DNA from: Pilibacter termitis
GTDB taxonomy: Bacteria; Bacillota; Bacilli; Lactobacillales; Streptococcaceae
Length of the DNA: 64,000 bases
Direction of reading: 5' to 3'
NCBI RefSeq assembly: GCF_900167335.1
Contig: NZ_FUXI01000007.1
Span: 1-64,000 of the forward strand
Under the pieces are notes generated by a model. The model did no database searches. It was not told where the DNA came from and saw only the letters and a program-made list of their open reading frames with translations. Each line of letters begins with the position of its first letter. The stretch's first letter is position 1. Position numbers and translations under genes: made by a program. Shown here piece after piece: positions 1 to 7,945 of the stretch.

Positions 1-47
1 TCACCTTGCCAAGGTGGGGGTCGCGGGTTCGAACCCCGTCGTTCGCT
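1..47 (+). tRNA. tRNA-Gly (GCC), 5' end outside window
   Basis: Anticodon arm with loop TTGCCAA, T arm and acceptor 3' strand are present; the 5' part lies before base 1. No CCA is encoded. It is the first visible member of the tRNA array. Confidence 0.85.
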
Positions 48-58
48 TGACTACTCTC

Positions 59-144
59 GCCGGGGTGGCGGAACTGGCAGACGCACAGGACTTAAAATCC
101 TGCGGTGAGCGATCACCGTACCGGTTCGATTCCGGTCCTCGGCA
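59..144 (+). tRNA. tRNA-Leu (TAA)
   Basis: Complete cloverleaf with a long variable arm, anticodon loop CTTAAAA, acceptor GCCGGGG paired with CCTCGGC, discriminator A, no encoded CCA. Confidence 0.95.
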
Positions 145-162
145 TTCTAAGAAGTAAATAAC

Positions 163-236
163 GCACCCTTAGCTCAACTGGATAGAGTACCTGACTACGA
201 ATCAGGCGGTTAGAGGTTCGACTCCTCTAGGGTGCA
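163..236 (+). tRNA. tRNA-Arg (ACG)
   Basis: Cloverleaf with acceptor GCACCCT/AGGGTGC and loop CTACGAA. The ACG anticodon would need TadA deamination to inosine. CCA is not encoded. Confidence 0.95.
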
Positions 237-244
237 TAGACGAA

Positions 245-318
245 CGGGACGTAGCTCAGCTTGGTAGAGCACTTGGTTTGGGACCAAGGGGTCGCAGGTT
301 CGAATCCTGTCGTCCCGA
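245..318 (+). tRNA. tRNA-Pro (TGG)
   Basis: Acceptor CGGGACG/CGTCCCG, anticodon stem CTTGG/CCAAG with TGG in the loop, discriminator A. Confidence 0.95.
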
Positions 319-330
319 TTTTTCTATTTT

Positions 331-403
331 GGGGCCTTAGCTCAGCTGGGAGAGCGCCTGCTTTGCACGCAGGAGGTCAGCGGTTCGATCCCGCTAGGCT
401 CCA
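331..403 (+). tRNA. tRNA-Ala (TGC)
   Basis: Acceptor GGGGCCT/AGGCTCC, including the G3.T70 wobble pair that is the alanine identity element. Loop TTTGCAC; discriminator A. Confidence 0.95.
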
Positions 404-408
404 TTTTT

Positions 409-482
409 GGCGGTGTAGCTCAGCTGGCTAGAGCGTCCGGTTCATACCCGGGAGGTCGGGGGTTCGATCCCCTTCGCCGCTA
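409..482 (+). tRNA. tRNA-Met elongator (CAT)
   Basis: Loop TTCATAC. It matches the Gram-positive elongator Met type (acceptor begins GGCGGTG), not the initiator: it lacks the three G-C pairs closing the anticodon stem. Position between Ala and Ile2 matches the Bacillus trnB order. Confidence 0.88.
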
Positions 483-497
483 TAAATATTGGATAAA

Positions 498-571
498 GGA
501 CCTTTAGCTCAGGTGGTTAGAGCTCTCGGCTCATAACCGAGCGGTCGTAGGTTCGAGTCCTACAAGGTCCA
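498..571 (+). tRNA. tRNA-Ile2 (CAT, lysidine type)
   Basis: Anticodon CAT with acceptor GGACCTT/AAGGTCC. C4 and C5 with their G partners are features TilS uses to recognise tRNA-Ile2, and the sequence resembles the Bacillus Ile2 gene. Assigned as Ile2 rather than Met by that similarity and by its place in the array. Confidence 0.8.
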
Positions 572-586
572 TGTGGCTTTGTTTCT

Positions 587-676
587 GGAGGATTACCCAA
601 GTCCGGCTGAAGGGAACGGTCTTGAAAACCGTCAGGCGTGTAAAAGCGTGCGTGGGTTCGAATCCCACATCCTCCT
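587..676 (+). tRNA. tRNA-Ser (TGA), copy 1
   Basis: Class II tRNA with long variable arm, acceptor GGAGGAT/ATCCTCC, anticodon TGA. The base after the acceptor is T, whereas bacterial tRNA-Ser normally has discriminator G73. Identical to the copy at 1346-1435. Confidence 0.93.
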
Positions 677-691
677 TTTTTATTCATTTAT

Positions 692-765
<74 letters not shown>

Positions 766-805
766 TTCTGTAAAAAATATTTACAGTGAAATTTTCTATT
801 AAAAT

Positions 806-878
806 GGTCCCGTAGTGTAGCGGTTATCACGTCGCCCTGTCACGGCGAAGATCGCGGGTTCGATTCCCGTCGGGACCG
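806..878 (+). tRNA. tRNA-Asp (GTC)
   Basis: Acceptor GGTCCCG/CGGGACC, loop CTGTCAC, discriminator G as expected for Asp. A single copy; not part of the duplicated block. Confidence 0.95.
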
Positions 879-891
879 TTAAAAATCATTT

Positions 892-964
892 GGCTCGGTA
901 GCTCAGTTGGTAGAGCAATGGATTGAAGCTCCATGTGTCGGCGGTTCGATTCCGTCTCGCGCCA
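892..964 (+). tRNA. tRNA-Phe (GAA)
   Basis: Anticodon GAA in stem ATGGA/TCCAT. The acceptor 5' strand GGCTCGG faces TCGCGCC, giving a T4-C69 mismatch and a G7-T66 wobble. Bacillus tRNA-Phe pairs perfectly here. Confidence 0.9.
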
Positions 965-969
965 TTTCT

Positions 970-1040
970 GCGGGTGTAGTTTAGTGGTAAAACTACAGCC
1001 TTCCAAGCTGTTGTCGCGAGTTCGATTCTCGTCACCCGCT
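970..1040 (+). tRNA. tRNA-Gly (TCC), copy 1
   Basis: Acceptor GCGGGTG/CACCCGC, loop CTTCCAA, discriminator T as in other Gly tRNAs. Repeated at 1592-1662. Confidence 0.95.
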
Positions 1041-1065
1041 TTACCATAGTAATGGTTTTCAATAG

Positions 1066-1139
<74 letters not shown>

Positions 1140-1163
1140 TTATATCAATATTTATATTGGTAT

Positions 1164-1251
1164 GGGGAAGTACTCAAGAGGCTGAAGAGGCGCCCCTGCT
1201 AAGGGTGTAGGTCGGGAAACCGGCGCGAGGGTTCAAATCCCTCCTTCTCCG
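1164..1251 (+). tRNA. tRNA-Ser (GCT)
   Basis: Class II tRNA, acceptor GGGGAAG/CTTCTCC with one G-T wobble, loop CTGCTAA, discriminator G. Single copy. Confidence 0.93.
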
Positions 1252-1261
1252 TTTTATATAC

Positions 1262-1333
1262 GGCCCGTTGGTCAAGCGGTTAAGACACCGCCCTTTCACG
1301 GCGGTAACACGGGTTCGATTCCCGTACGGGTCA
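1262..1333 (+). tRNA. tRNA-Glu (TTC), copy 1
   Basis: Acceptor GGCCCGT/ACGGGTC, loop CTTTCAC, discriminator A. Repeated at 1773-1844. Confidence 0.94.
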
Positions 1334-1345
1334 TTTTTGAATATT

Positions 1346-1435
1346 GGAGGATTACCCAAGTCCGGCTGAAGGGAACGGTCTTGAAAACCGTCAGGCGTGT
1401 AAAAGCGTGCGTGGGTTCGAATCCCACATCCTCCT
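1346..1435 (+). tRNA. tRNA-Ser (TGA), copy 2
   Basis: Identical to 587-676, including T at the discriminator position. First gene of the duplicated block. Confidence 0.93.
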
Positions 1436-1449
1436 TTTTTATTCGTTAT

Positions 1450-1523
<74 letters not shown>

Positions 1524-1547
1524 TTTTGATAATTTCATCTCTCGGAA

Positions 1548-1572
1548 CGTTCTCTACGAGAACGATATTTTT
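1548..1572 (+). terminator. hairpin inside the tRNA array, terminator-like
   Basis: CGTTCTC pairs with GAGAACG around loop TAC, then ATATTTTT. It lies in the 68-bp spacer that replaces Asp-Phe in the second block. It could be a weak terminator or an RNase processing site. Confidence 0.4.
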
Positions 1573-1591
1573 CTGTTAGGAGAGAATTTCT

Positions 1592-1662
1592 GCGGGTGTA
1601 GTTTAGTGGTAAAACTACAGCCTTCCAAGCTGTTGTCGCGAGTTCGATTCTCGTCACCCGCT
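1592..1662 (+). tRNA. tRNA-Gly (TCC), copy 2
   Basis: Identical to 970-1040; the 13 bases after it are also the same. Confidence 0.95.
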
Positions 1663-1686
1663 TTACCATAGTAATGGTTTCAATAG

Positions 1687-1760
<74 letters not shown>

Positions 1761-1772
1761 TTTTATTTTTAT

Positions 1773-1844
1773 GGCCCGTTGGTCAAGCGGTTAAGACACC
1801 GCCCTTTCACGGCGGTAACACGGGTTCGATTCCCGTACGGGTCA
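1773..1844 (+). tRNA. tRNA-Glu (TTC), copy 2
   Basis: Identical to 1262-1333. Last gene of the array; the SAM-I aptamer begins eight bases after its discriminator, with no terminator between. Confidence 0.94.
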
Positions 1845-1852
1845 TTATTATA

Positions 1853-1969
1853 TTTATCAAGAGTACGCGAGAGACTGGCTCCATGACCGTACAGCAACCT
1901 GCATTTGTAAGGTGCTAAACCCAGAGAGATAAAGGAAAAGTTTGTCAGCCTTTATCGGCTGGCTTTTTT
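1853..1969 (+). promoter_or_regulatory. SAM-I (S-box) riboswitch with terminator
   Basis: Conserved S-box segments appear in order: TATCAAGAG, a GAGACTGGC-type P2 segment, GCAACCTGC, AAGGTGCTAA and AGAGATAAA. P1 pairs 1853-1858 (TTTATC) with 1928-1933 (GATAAA). GATAAAGG at 1928-1935 is also complementary to CCTTTATC at 1949-1956, forming the antiterminator. The alternative terminator pairs 1944-1950 with 1957-1963 and is followed by T6. SAM binding should favour P1 and termination, lowering expression of the next gene and metK. This is an OFF switch by family knowledge and by the visible exclusive pairings. Confidence 0.92.
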
Positions 1970-2005
1970 GTTTAGAGACACCCTTATTACAAGGAGGTGA
2001 ATAAC

Positions 2006-2773
2006 GTGTTGAAAAAATTTTTAAAATTGGATAGACCAGAGCTCTATGATTTTAAAACGGTTGATAGAAACAAAGGAAGTAGCGAGAGTATTCATCCGAT
2101 TGAGTTGTTTTTGCGTTATAAAAATGGTGAGTTAAAGGTGAAAGATTGCGATAAGGAAGCGTTCTTTATTTATCAGACGTTTGGTTGGCAAGAGGATGTT
2201 GACAGTATCATCAGAGGGGAGGTTATGAACTCTTTTTGGAATCCATATAAGACCATGATGAAGTTGTCTTATCCAGAAAAATGGAGAGGACAACATCCGA
2301 CATTAAAAGATATTCCCTATATTTTGGCTCATTTTCATGAATTTCAAGAGGTTCATGAAAATCATGAATTAAAAAAATTCGCCACGCTTACGCATACGAT
2401 TGGCAATTTTATTGTCATTCCGCATTGGATGAATACAGGACGAAGTCTTCCTTTGAGAGATTACTGGGATTTGACTTTGAAGTCGTTGTACGATTATTTT
2501 CATCTATTTGATGATGAGGACGATGCATGGGAGAAGTTTATTCAAATATTTTATTTAGAGCCGTTTGTAGAAAGGAAAAAATTTGAGCCTAAGATATTTG
2601 ACAAACTTCATTTTGCGAGTAACCAAGGAAAAGATGAGCTAAATCTTTTTTTACAAAAGACCAATCAAAGAATTGAGCAGCGTGGAAAATATATGGTGAA
2701 TGAACTTTATAAAAGTTATGAGAGTGAAAAATATAATGCACAGATGAAAATTCTTTTTTCAGATGAACTATAA
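2006..2773 (+). CDS. conserved hypothetical protein in the SAM-riboswitch operon
   Basis: About 255 residues, function not recognised. I take GTG at 2006 as the start because AAGGAGGTG at 1991-1999 is placed correctly for it; an upstream in-frame GTG at 1997 lies within that ribosome site. The protein is soluble, without signal peptide or membrane segment. It has a central His-Thr-Ile-Gly-Asn motif followed by an Asn-Thr-Gly-Arg-Ser stretch and an acidic Phe-Asp-Asp-Glu-Asp-Asp patch. It resembles an uncharacterised Firmicutes DUF family (perhaps DUF6994), which I cannot confirm. It sits 18 bases before metK under the same riboswitch, so its expression should follow SAM level, but that alone does not assign a function. 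Confidence 0.7.
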   Translation: MLKKFLKLDRPELYDFKTVDRNKGSSESIHPIELFLRYKNGELKVKDCDKEAFFIYQTFGWQEDVDSIIRGEVMNSFWNPYKTMMKLSYPEKWRGQHPTLKDIPYILAHFHEFQEVHENHELKKFATLTHTIGNFIVIPHWMNTGRSLPLRDYWDLTLKSLYDYFHLFDDEDDAWEKFIQIFYLEPFVERKKFEPKIFDKLHFASNQGKDELNLFLQKTNQRIEQRGKYMVNELYKSYESEKYNAQMKILFSDEL

Positions 2774-2791
2774 AAAATAAGGAGAAACATT

Positions 2792-3988
2792 ATGACAGAA
2801 AAACGTTTGTTTACATCAGAATCTGTATCTGAAGGACATCCTGATAAGATTGCAGATCAGATAAGTGATGCGATTTTGGATGAGATTTTAAAACAGGACC
2901 CAAATGCACGTGTGGCAGCTGAAACAGCGGTTTATACAGGGAGTGTTCATGTGTTTGGTGAAATTACGACAAGTGCGTATGTTGACATTAATAAAATCGT
3001 ACGTGATACCATTCGTGAAATTGGCTACACACGTGCAAAATTTGGGTTTGATGCGGATACAGTAGGTGTTCATCCGTCAATTGTGGAGCAATCACCTGAT
3101 ATTGCTCAAGGGGTCAACCTTGCACAAGAGGCACGTGAAAATAATGATCACGATCCACTTGATGAAATTGGTGCGGGAGACCAAGGATTGATGTTTGGTT
3201 TTGCAGTAGATGAAACGCCAGAATTGATGCCTTTGCCGATTTCTCTTAGTCATAAACTTGTTTGGAAATTAACAGAGCTAAGAAAAACGAATAGACTTCC
3301 ATATTTGCGACCAGATGCGAAAAGTCAAGTGACAGTGGAATATGATGAATTTGACCACCCAAAACGTGTGGATACGATTGTTATTTCTACACAGCATGAC
3401 CCAGAAGTAACGCTTGAGCAAATTAAAAAAGATGTGATTGAGCAAGTGATTCATGCGGTGATTGCAAGTGAATTACTAGATGATGAGACGAAAATTTACA
3501 TCAATCCAACAGGTCGTTTTGTTATCGGTGGCCCTCAAGGAGATTCTGGATTGACAGGTCGAAAAATCATCGTGGATACTTACGGAGGGTATGCACATCA
3601 TGGTGGCGGTGCATTTAGTGGAAAAGATCCAACAAAAGTTGACCGTTCTGCAAGCTACGCAGCACGTTACATTGCCAAAAATATTGTCGCAGCAGGAATT
3701 GCTAAAAAACTAGAAGTTCAGCTTGCCTATGCGATCGGAGTCGCCCACCCTGTTTCCATTTCAGTGAATACATTTGGGACAGGAGAAGTGAGTGATGAAA
3801 AAATCATTCAAGCGATTCGTCAATTCTTTGATTTACGTCCCGCAGGAATTATCGAAATGCTTGATTTGAAACGCCCAATTTACAAACAAACCGCAGCCTA
3901 CGGTCATTTTGGTCGAACAGATATGGCATTGCCTTGGGAAAAATTGGACAAAGTAGAAATTTTGAGAGATTTTTTTGCGAAAAGTTAA
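2792..3988 (+). CDS. metK: S-adenosylmethionine synthase
   Basis: 398 residues, full family length. It makes SAM from methionine and ATP in the cytosol, acting as a homotetramer in characterised relatives. Visible motifs are GHPDK near residues 15-19 (His16 in the active site), GAGDQG near 127-132, and the glycine-rich [16 protein letters not shown] loop near 270. ATG at 2792 follows AAGGAG. It is second in an operon behind the SAM-I riboswitch, which makes product feedback likely. The 18-base spacer upstream is too short for an SMK-box, the element that normally controls metK in Lactobacillales. A bidirectional hairpin terminator follows. Confidence 0.98.
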   Translation: MTEKRLFTSESVSEGHPDKIADQISDAILDEILKQDPNARVAAETAVYTGSVHVFGEITTSAYVDINKIVRDTIREIGYTRAKFGFDADTVGVHPSIVEQSPDIAQGVNLAQEARENNDHDPLDEIGAGDQGLMFGFAVDETPELMPLPISLSHKLVWKLTELRKTNRLPYLRPDAKSQVTVEYDEFDHPKRVDTIVISTQHDPEVTLEQIKKDVIEQVIHAVIASELLDDETKIYINPTGRFVIGGPQGDSGLTGRKIIVDTYGGYAHHGGGAFSGKDPTKVDRSASYAARYIAKNIVAAGIAKKLEVQLAYAIGVAHPVSISVNTFGTGEVSDEKIIQAIRQFFDLRPAGIIEMLDLKRPIYKQTAAYGHFGRTDMALPWEKLDKVEILRDFFAKS

Positions 3989-3995
3989 GCAGTAT

Positions 3996-4014
3996 TATTT
4001 TAGAGGTGTCCTTA
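3996..4014 (+). repeat. family A solo terminal repeat
   Basis: TTTTAGAGGTGTCCTTA matches the right end of the full family A elements at 14373 and 20438. Only this end is present, just after metK. Confidence 0.6.
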
Positions 4015-4020
4015 TAAACG

Positions 4021-4060
4021 AAGAAACATATTCCAAAGTAAAAGGAATATGTTTCTTTTT
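4021..4060. terminator. bidirectional terminator between metK and the RpiR gene
   Basis: GAAACATATTCC pairs with GGAATATGTTTC around a short A-rich loop, with T5 on the plus strand and A-rich sequence on the other side. The flanking genes converge here. Confidence 0.85.
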
Positions 4061-4115
4061 GACTAATAATGCTTGTGTTGTTTGGAATTTTCTATAAAAT
4101 AAAGAGAAATACTTT

Positions 4116-4133
4116 ATTTTTAGAGGTACACTT
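4116..4133 (+). repeat. family A solo end at the 3' end of the RpiR gene
   Basis: TTTTTAGAGGTACACTTAA is a diverged family A end. Its outer TTAA contributes the stop codon of the minus-strand gene. Confidence 0.55.
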
Positions 4134-4818
4134 AAATCTGGTTAAGATACTCACAAATTAACTCCTCAAAAGAGATAAGTGTCTGCCCGAAAAACACTTG
4201 TGGTTTTGCATGAGAGGTTGAAAATGGACTATAAGAGTTTGTGGAAAACGTAAGGTCAGCCATTTTTCCAAGCGTTGAAAATTTATCACCTAAAAACGCA
4301 ATGGTTGGGTGATGATACTTTTTAGCAAAAGTGATTGTTTTCACCAATTCTTCCTCCTCGCCAGAGTGAGACACAAAGAGAAAAAGGATTTTCTGCTGTT
4401 CGGTTTTCTGTATGAGCCTCGTATGAGAGGTACAGACATTCGGGATAAAATGAAAATTCAGCACTTCGCTAATGTAAGAGCAAATAGGAAATGAAAACCC
4501 CGTTCCGATAATTGCGACCAAACCGTCTTGATTTTCTTTGAAAAATTTGGCAAATTTCCTCTTCTCCTCATCAGAAATACTAGGCGAGGTTTGTGAAGGA
4601 AAATGCATTGCTTTAATCTTGAAAAGAAGTTCGTTATAGCCAGATAAATTCAATTTTTTGGCTAATCGGACGATACTAGACGGAGAAGTGAAACATTCTT
4701 TGGCAAGTTTTCGAATACTTATCTCAACGCCTGCATTGACCTGTGTGTCAAGATAGTCGAGAATAGTACATTCGTTTTCGGTAAGGTCAAATAAATCTTT
4801 TAAGTAGTAAATATCCAT
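4132..4818 (-). CDS. MurR/RpiR-family transcriptional regulator
   Basis: 228 residues. Residues 1-75 form the RpiR-type helix-turn-helix (IRKLAKECFTSPSSIVRLAKKL region). About 85-228 form a SIS sugar-phosphate isomerase-like ligand domain with the VSHSGEEEE loop typical of SIS phosphosugar binding. GGAGGCA lies just before ATG at 4818. It is divergent from the oligopeptide-binding lipoprotein gene, so it probably controls that peptide-uptake and peptidase cluster; MurR-type members sense amino-sugar phosphates. Ligand and operator are inferred. The stop codon sits in a family A repeat end, so the last residues may be insertion-derived. Confidence 0.88.
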   Translation of the reverse strand: MDIYYLKDLFDLTENECTILDYLDTQVNAGVEISIRKLAKECFTSPSSIVRLAKKLNLSGYNELLFKIKAMHFPSQTSPSISDEEKRKFAKFFKENQDGLVAIIGTGFSFPICSYISEVLNFHFIPNVCTSHTRLIQKTEQQKILFLFVSHSGEEEELVKTITFAKKYHHPTIAFLGDKFSTLGKMADLTFSTNSYSPFSTSHAKPQVFFGQTLISFEELICEYLNQI

Positions 4819-4952
4819 GAGTGCCTCCTACCAATTTAAAGTATGAAGTAAGTGTACCAAAAGAATAGGTTGTCGTCAAAGTTATATCTGAAAATTTTGA
4901 ATCCCCAGAGTTTTATCGGATAGAACGAAAAGAAAAGGAAAAGGTGAAGAAA

Positions 4953-6569
4953 ATGAAGAAATGGAAATTAGCTGTAAGTTTCATGATGTTACTAAGTTTG
5001 GCTGCGTGTAGTTCGCCAAAAGAGTCCTCTAAAAAAGAGGTAGAACAAGTATTGAAAGCCAGTATCGCCTCAGAGCTTTCAACGGCAGATGTTTCACTTG
5101 CTATGGATAATACAGCTTGTGAGGTGATGAGCCAAGTTGCTGAGGGGCTTTATTCTTTTGATATAAAAGGAAATGCTATCCCTGCTTTAGCGGAAGAAAA
5201 AGTTACACCAACAGAAGAAGGCTTGCGTTACACTTTTAAAATCAGAAAAGGGGCAAAATGGAGTAATGGCGAGGAGATTACGGCAAAGGATTTTGTCTAT
5301 TCATGGCAAAGAACGGTTGATCCAAAAACGACTTCTCCTCAAGCATTTTATTTCTCAGGGATTGAAAACTATGCAGAAATTAGCGAGGGGAAAAAACAGC
5401 CGAGTGAGTTAGGAGTGAAAGCGACAGATGATTACACATTGGAAGTCAAACTTGCTTATCCAATGAGTTATTTCCAACAATTACTTGCCGTGCCTGCATT
5501 TTTCCCACTAAATCAGGCGTTTGTAGAAAAAGAGGGGGCAAAATATGGAACAAATGCCACTTCAACTCTTTACAATGGTGCCTTTACCCTAAAAGATTGG
5601 GACGGAACAAGTATGTCTTGGACGTATGAAAAAAATAATCAATACTGGGATAAAAAGAATGTAAAACTAGAAAAAGTTCAAATGCAAGTTGTAAAAGAAG
5701 TGGGAACAGGGAAAAATTTATTTGATGACGGAAAACTAGATGAAGTAGCGATTTCTGGAGAAGTAGTCGCTCAAGAAAAAGCAAACAAAGCACTTCACAT
5801 TCGTGAACTTCCGGGAACGTATTATGTGGAGTTAAACACGCAAAAGAAATTGTTTGCCAATAAAAATGCACGGAAAGCCATGTCTTTAGCATTAGATTCT
5901 GAAAAACTTGCCAAAAATGTATTGAATGACGGGTCGCAAAAAGCGTTGGGATTTGTTCCAGCAGGTTTTGTCAATCAAGAAACGCAAAAAGATTTTGCCA
6001 AAGAAGTAGGCGATATTAACCCTCATGATAGCAAAGAGGCGAAAAAACTTTGGGAGGAAGCGAAAAAAGAGCTTGGTGTAACCAAAGCGGAATTTACCAT
6101 TCTTTGCTCAGATGCGGAAGGGCCTAAAAAAGTGAGTGAGTACATTCAAGGGGCATTAAGTGAAACACTTGACGGCTTGAGTATCTCTATTTCACCCGTA
6201 CCGTTTGCCAATCGTTTAGAAAAAAGTAGAAGTGGTGATTTTGACGTTGTGCTAGGAGGGTGGACACCAGTCTATGCTGACCCAATTGATTTCTTGAATT
6301 TATTGCAATCAGAGAACTCTAACAACTTTGGAAAGTGGAAAAATACAGCATTTGACCAATATGTTGAGCAAGCCAATGTTACTTATGCCAACGACTATCA
6401 AAAACGCTGGGAAGCAATGAAATCTGCCGACAAACTTATTTCTGAGGAAGTGCCATTGATTCCGCTTTATCAAATCTCTGAGGCACATTTAATCAATTCA
6501 AAAGTAAAAGGTTTAGAATTTGGTCCGCTAGGTTCTGCTTACTATAAAAATGTAGAAATTGTAAAATAG
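4953..6569 (+). CDS. oligopeptide ABC transporter substrate-binding lipoprotein (OppA/SBP5 family)
   Basis: 538 residues from ATG at 4953, preferred over in-frame GTG at 4944 because AAGG at 4941-4944 is well spaced for the ATG. The signal peptide ends in lipobox LAAC with lipidated Cys19, so the mature protein is tethered outside the membrane. The body is SBP family 5, with the FKIRKGAKWSNGEEITAKDFVYSW block near residue 90 typical of OppA/MppA. No permease or ATPase genes lie nearby, so it must borrow a peptide transporter encoded elsewhere. The next genes are two peptidases, which points to uptake of peptides, possibly cell-wall peptides given the DppA-type enzyme and the MurR-type regulator. 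Confidence 0.93.
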   Translation: MKKWKLAVSFMMLLSLAACSSPKESSKKEVEQVLKASIASELSTADVSLAMDNTACEVMSQVAEGLYSFDIKGNAIPALAEEKVTPTEEGLRYTFKIRKGAKWSNGEEITAKDFVYSWQRTVDPKTTSPQAFYFSGIENYAEISEGKKQPSELGVKATDDYTLEVKLAYPMSYFQQLLAVPAFFPLNQAFVEKEGAKYGTNATSTLYNGAFTLKDWDGTSMSWTYEKNNQYWDKKNVKLEKVQMQVVKEVGTGKNLFDDGKLDEVAISGEVVAQEKANKALHIRELPGTYYVELNTQKKLFANKNARKAMSLALDSEKLAKNVLNDGSQKALGFVPAGFVNQETQKDFAKEVGDINPHDSKEAKKLWEEAKKELGVTKAEFTILCSDAEGPKKVSEYIQGALSETLDGLSISISPVPFANRLEKSRSGDFDVVLGGWTPVYADPIDFLNLLQSENSNNFGKWKNTAFDQYVEQANVTYANDYQKRWEAMKSADKLISEEVPLIPLYQISEAHLINSKVKGLEFGPLGSAYYKNVEIVK

Positions 6570-6608
6570 AGTAAGAAGTACCCAAAAATGAAAGAAGGTA
6601 TAAATTTC

Positions 6609-7694
6609 GTGAAAAAAATGGAAACTATTGAACTCATTCAAACACTTTCCACAGCGAATGGAGTGTCAGGTTTTGAAGAGGAAGTTGTGAAAATTTACAA
6701 AGAAACGTGTCAAGAAATAGGCGAAATGTCAACGGACGGCATGAAAAATCTCTACATTCAACGCAAAGAAAATCAGGGCAATCGCCGAATTGTTCAGCTA
6801 GATGCACATAGCGACGAGGTGGGATTGATTGTGCAAGCAATTTTGCCAAACGGTATGCTCCGATTTTTGACTGTTGGCGGTTGGGTGGCAAACAATTTAT
6901 CAGCTCAAAAGGTGAGAGTGAGAAATCGGCAGAAAAAATATATCACAGGTGTCGTAACAAGTATTCCTCCGCATTTTCTATCGGAAAGTGAACGCAAAAA
7001 ACCGCTTTCGGTGCAAGATTTGCTGATTGATGTTGGTGCGAAAAGTAAAAAGGAAGTAGAAGAAATTTACGGCATTGCTATTGGTTCACCGATAGTACCA
7101 GATGTAGAGTGTAAATTTGACGAAAAACGAGGATTATTTTTAGGGAAAGCATTTGACTGTCGCATTGGTTGTGCTTGCATGGCAGATGTTTTAGACGAGT
7201 TAAAAGGTGAAGAATTGCCATTTGACGTAGTAGCAACACTTTCTTCCCAAGAAGAAGTTGGTTTGCGTGGTGCAACAGTTGCTGCAAATAAAGTAAAAAG
7301 TGATCTTGCAATAGTCTTTGAGGGTTGTCCAGCAGACGATTTATCAAAAGAAAGTTTCATGATACAATCGGCAATGGGGAAAGGTCCAATGCTTCGCCAT
7401 TTTGATGTTTCGATGATTACAAGCCCAGAATTTCAAGAATATGCTTTAGAAGTTGCTAAAAAGTTGAATATTCCAGTGCAAGTATCCGTTAGAAGTGGTG
7501 GAGGAACCAATGGTGCAGCGATCCAAAAGGCAACAGGCTCCCCAACGATTGTGATAGCCATACCAGTCCGCTACGCACACACACACCACGGCATGGTAGA
7601 GTATCAAGACTACCTTTACGCAAAAGAACTTGCCCTAGGCATTCTAAGAAAACTTTCCAACGAAGAAATAACCACACTAATTCAACCAGTGTGA
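6609..7694 (+). CDS. M42-family metallo-aminopeptidase
   Basis: About 361 residues from GTG 6609, which has GAAGG at 6594-6598; in-frame ATG 6588 and ATG 6618 are alternatives. M42 features include DAHSDEVG (metal His and Asp) near residue 70, an internal PDZ-like insertion, the QEEVG general-base motif near 215, and AHTHHGMVE near the C-terminus where the last metal ligand His is expected. Relatives are cytosolic oligomers that trim peptides or glutamyl substrates. The Asp-Cys-Arg at the usual Asp-Asn-Arg bridging position is slightly unusual. It follows the oligopeptide-binding gene by 39 bases and is probably co-transcribed, digesting imported peptides. Confidence 0.9.
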   Translation: MKKMETIELIQTLSTANGVSGFEEEVVKIYKETCQEIGEMSTDGMKNLYIQRKENQGNRRIVQLDAHSDEVGLIVQAILPNGMLRFLTVGGWVANNLSAQKVRVRNRQKKYITGVVTSIPPHFLSESERKKPLSVQDLLIDVGAKSKKEVEEIYGIAIGSPIVPDVECKFDEKRGLFLGKAFDCRIGCACMADVLDELKGEELPFDVVATLSSQEEVGLRGATVAANKVKSDLAIVFEGCPADDLSKESFMIQSAMGKGPMLRHFDVSMITSPEFQEYALEVAKKLNIPVQVSVRSGGGTNGAAIQKATGSPTIVIAIPVRYAHTHHGMVEYQDYLYAKELALGILRKLSNEEITTLIQPV

Positions 7695-7700
7695 GAATAA

Positions 7701-7935
7701 GAAAAGCTACGAGGGGCGTTTTGAAGTCTGCAACAGCGAACACTGTCGTTCATTTACTAGAAACGTAAGTTTCTAGCGACATTGAGAGCAGTTGCCAGAC
7801 TTCAGCCCCTCACAGCTAGACAAAGAAAAGCGAAGAGGGGCGATTTGAAGTCTGCAACAGCGAACCATGCCGTTTATTTACTTCAAGCGACATTGCGAGC
7901 AACCACCAGACTTCAGCACTTCACAGTTAGATCAA
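7701..7935 (+). repeat. family B hairpin repeats, two tandem copies
   Basis: Copies at 7701-7823 and 7825-7935. The first has matched stems: GAGGGGC/GCCCCTC outer, TGAAGTCTG/CAGACTTCA, TGTCG/CGACA, and AGAAAC/GTTTCT apical. The second is a hybrid: its 5' outer arm is the GAGGGGC type and its 3' arm the GCACTTC type, so the outer stem no longer pairs. Both lie between the M42 and DppA genes. The last bases run into the DppA ribosome site. Confidence 0.85.
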
Positions 7936-7945
7936 GGAGAATAAA

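Noticed and set aside
2774-2791. SMK-box (SAM-III) riboswitch directly upstream of metK
   Set aside because: Only 18 bases separate the upstream stop from metK, too short for the aptamer; control is by the S-box before the operon.
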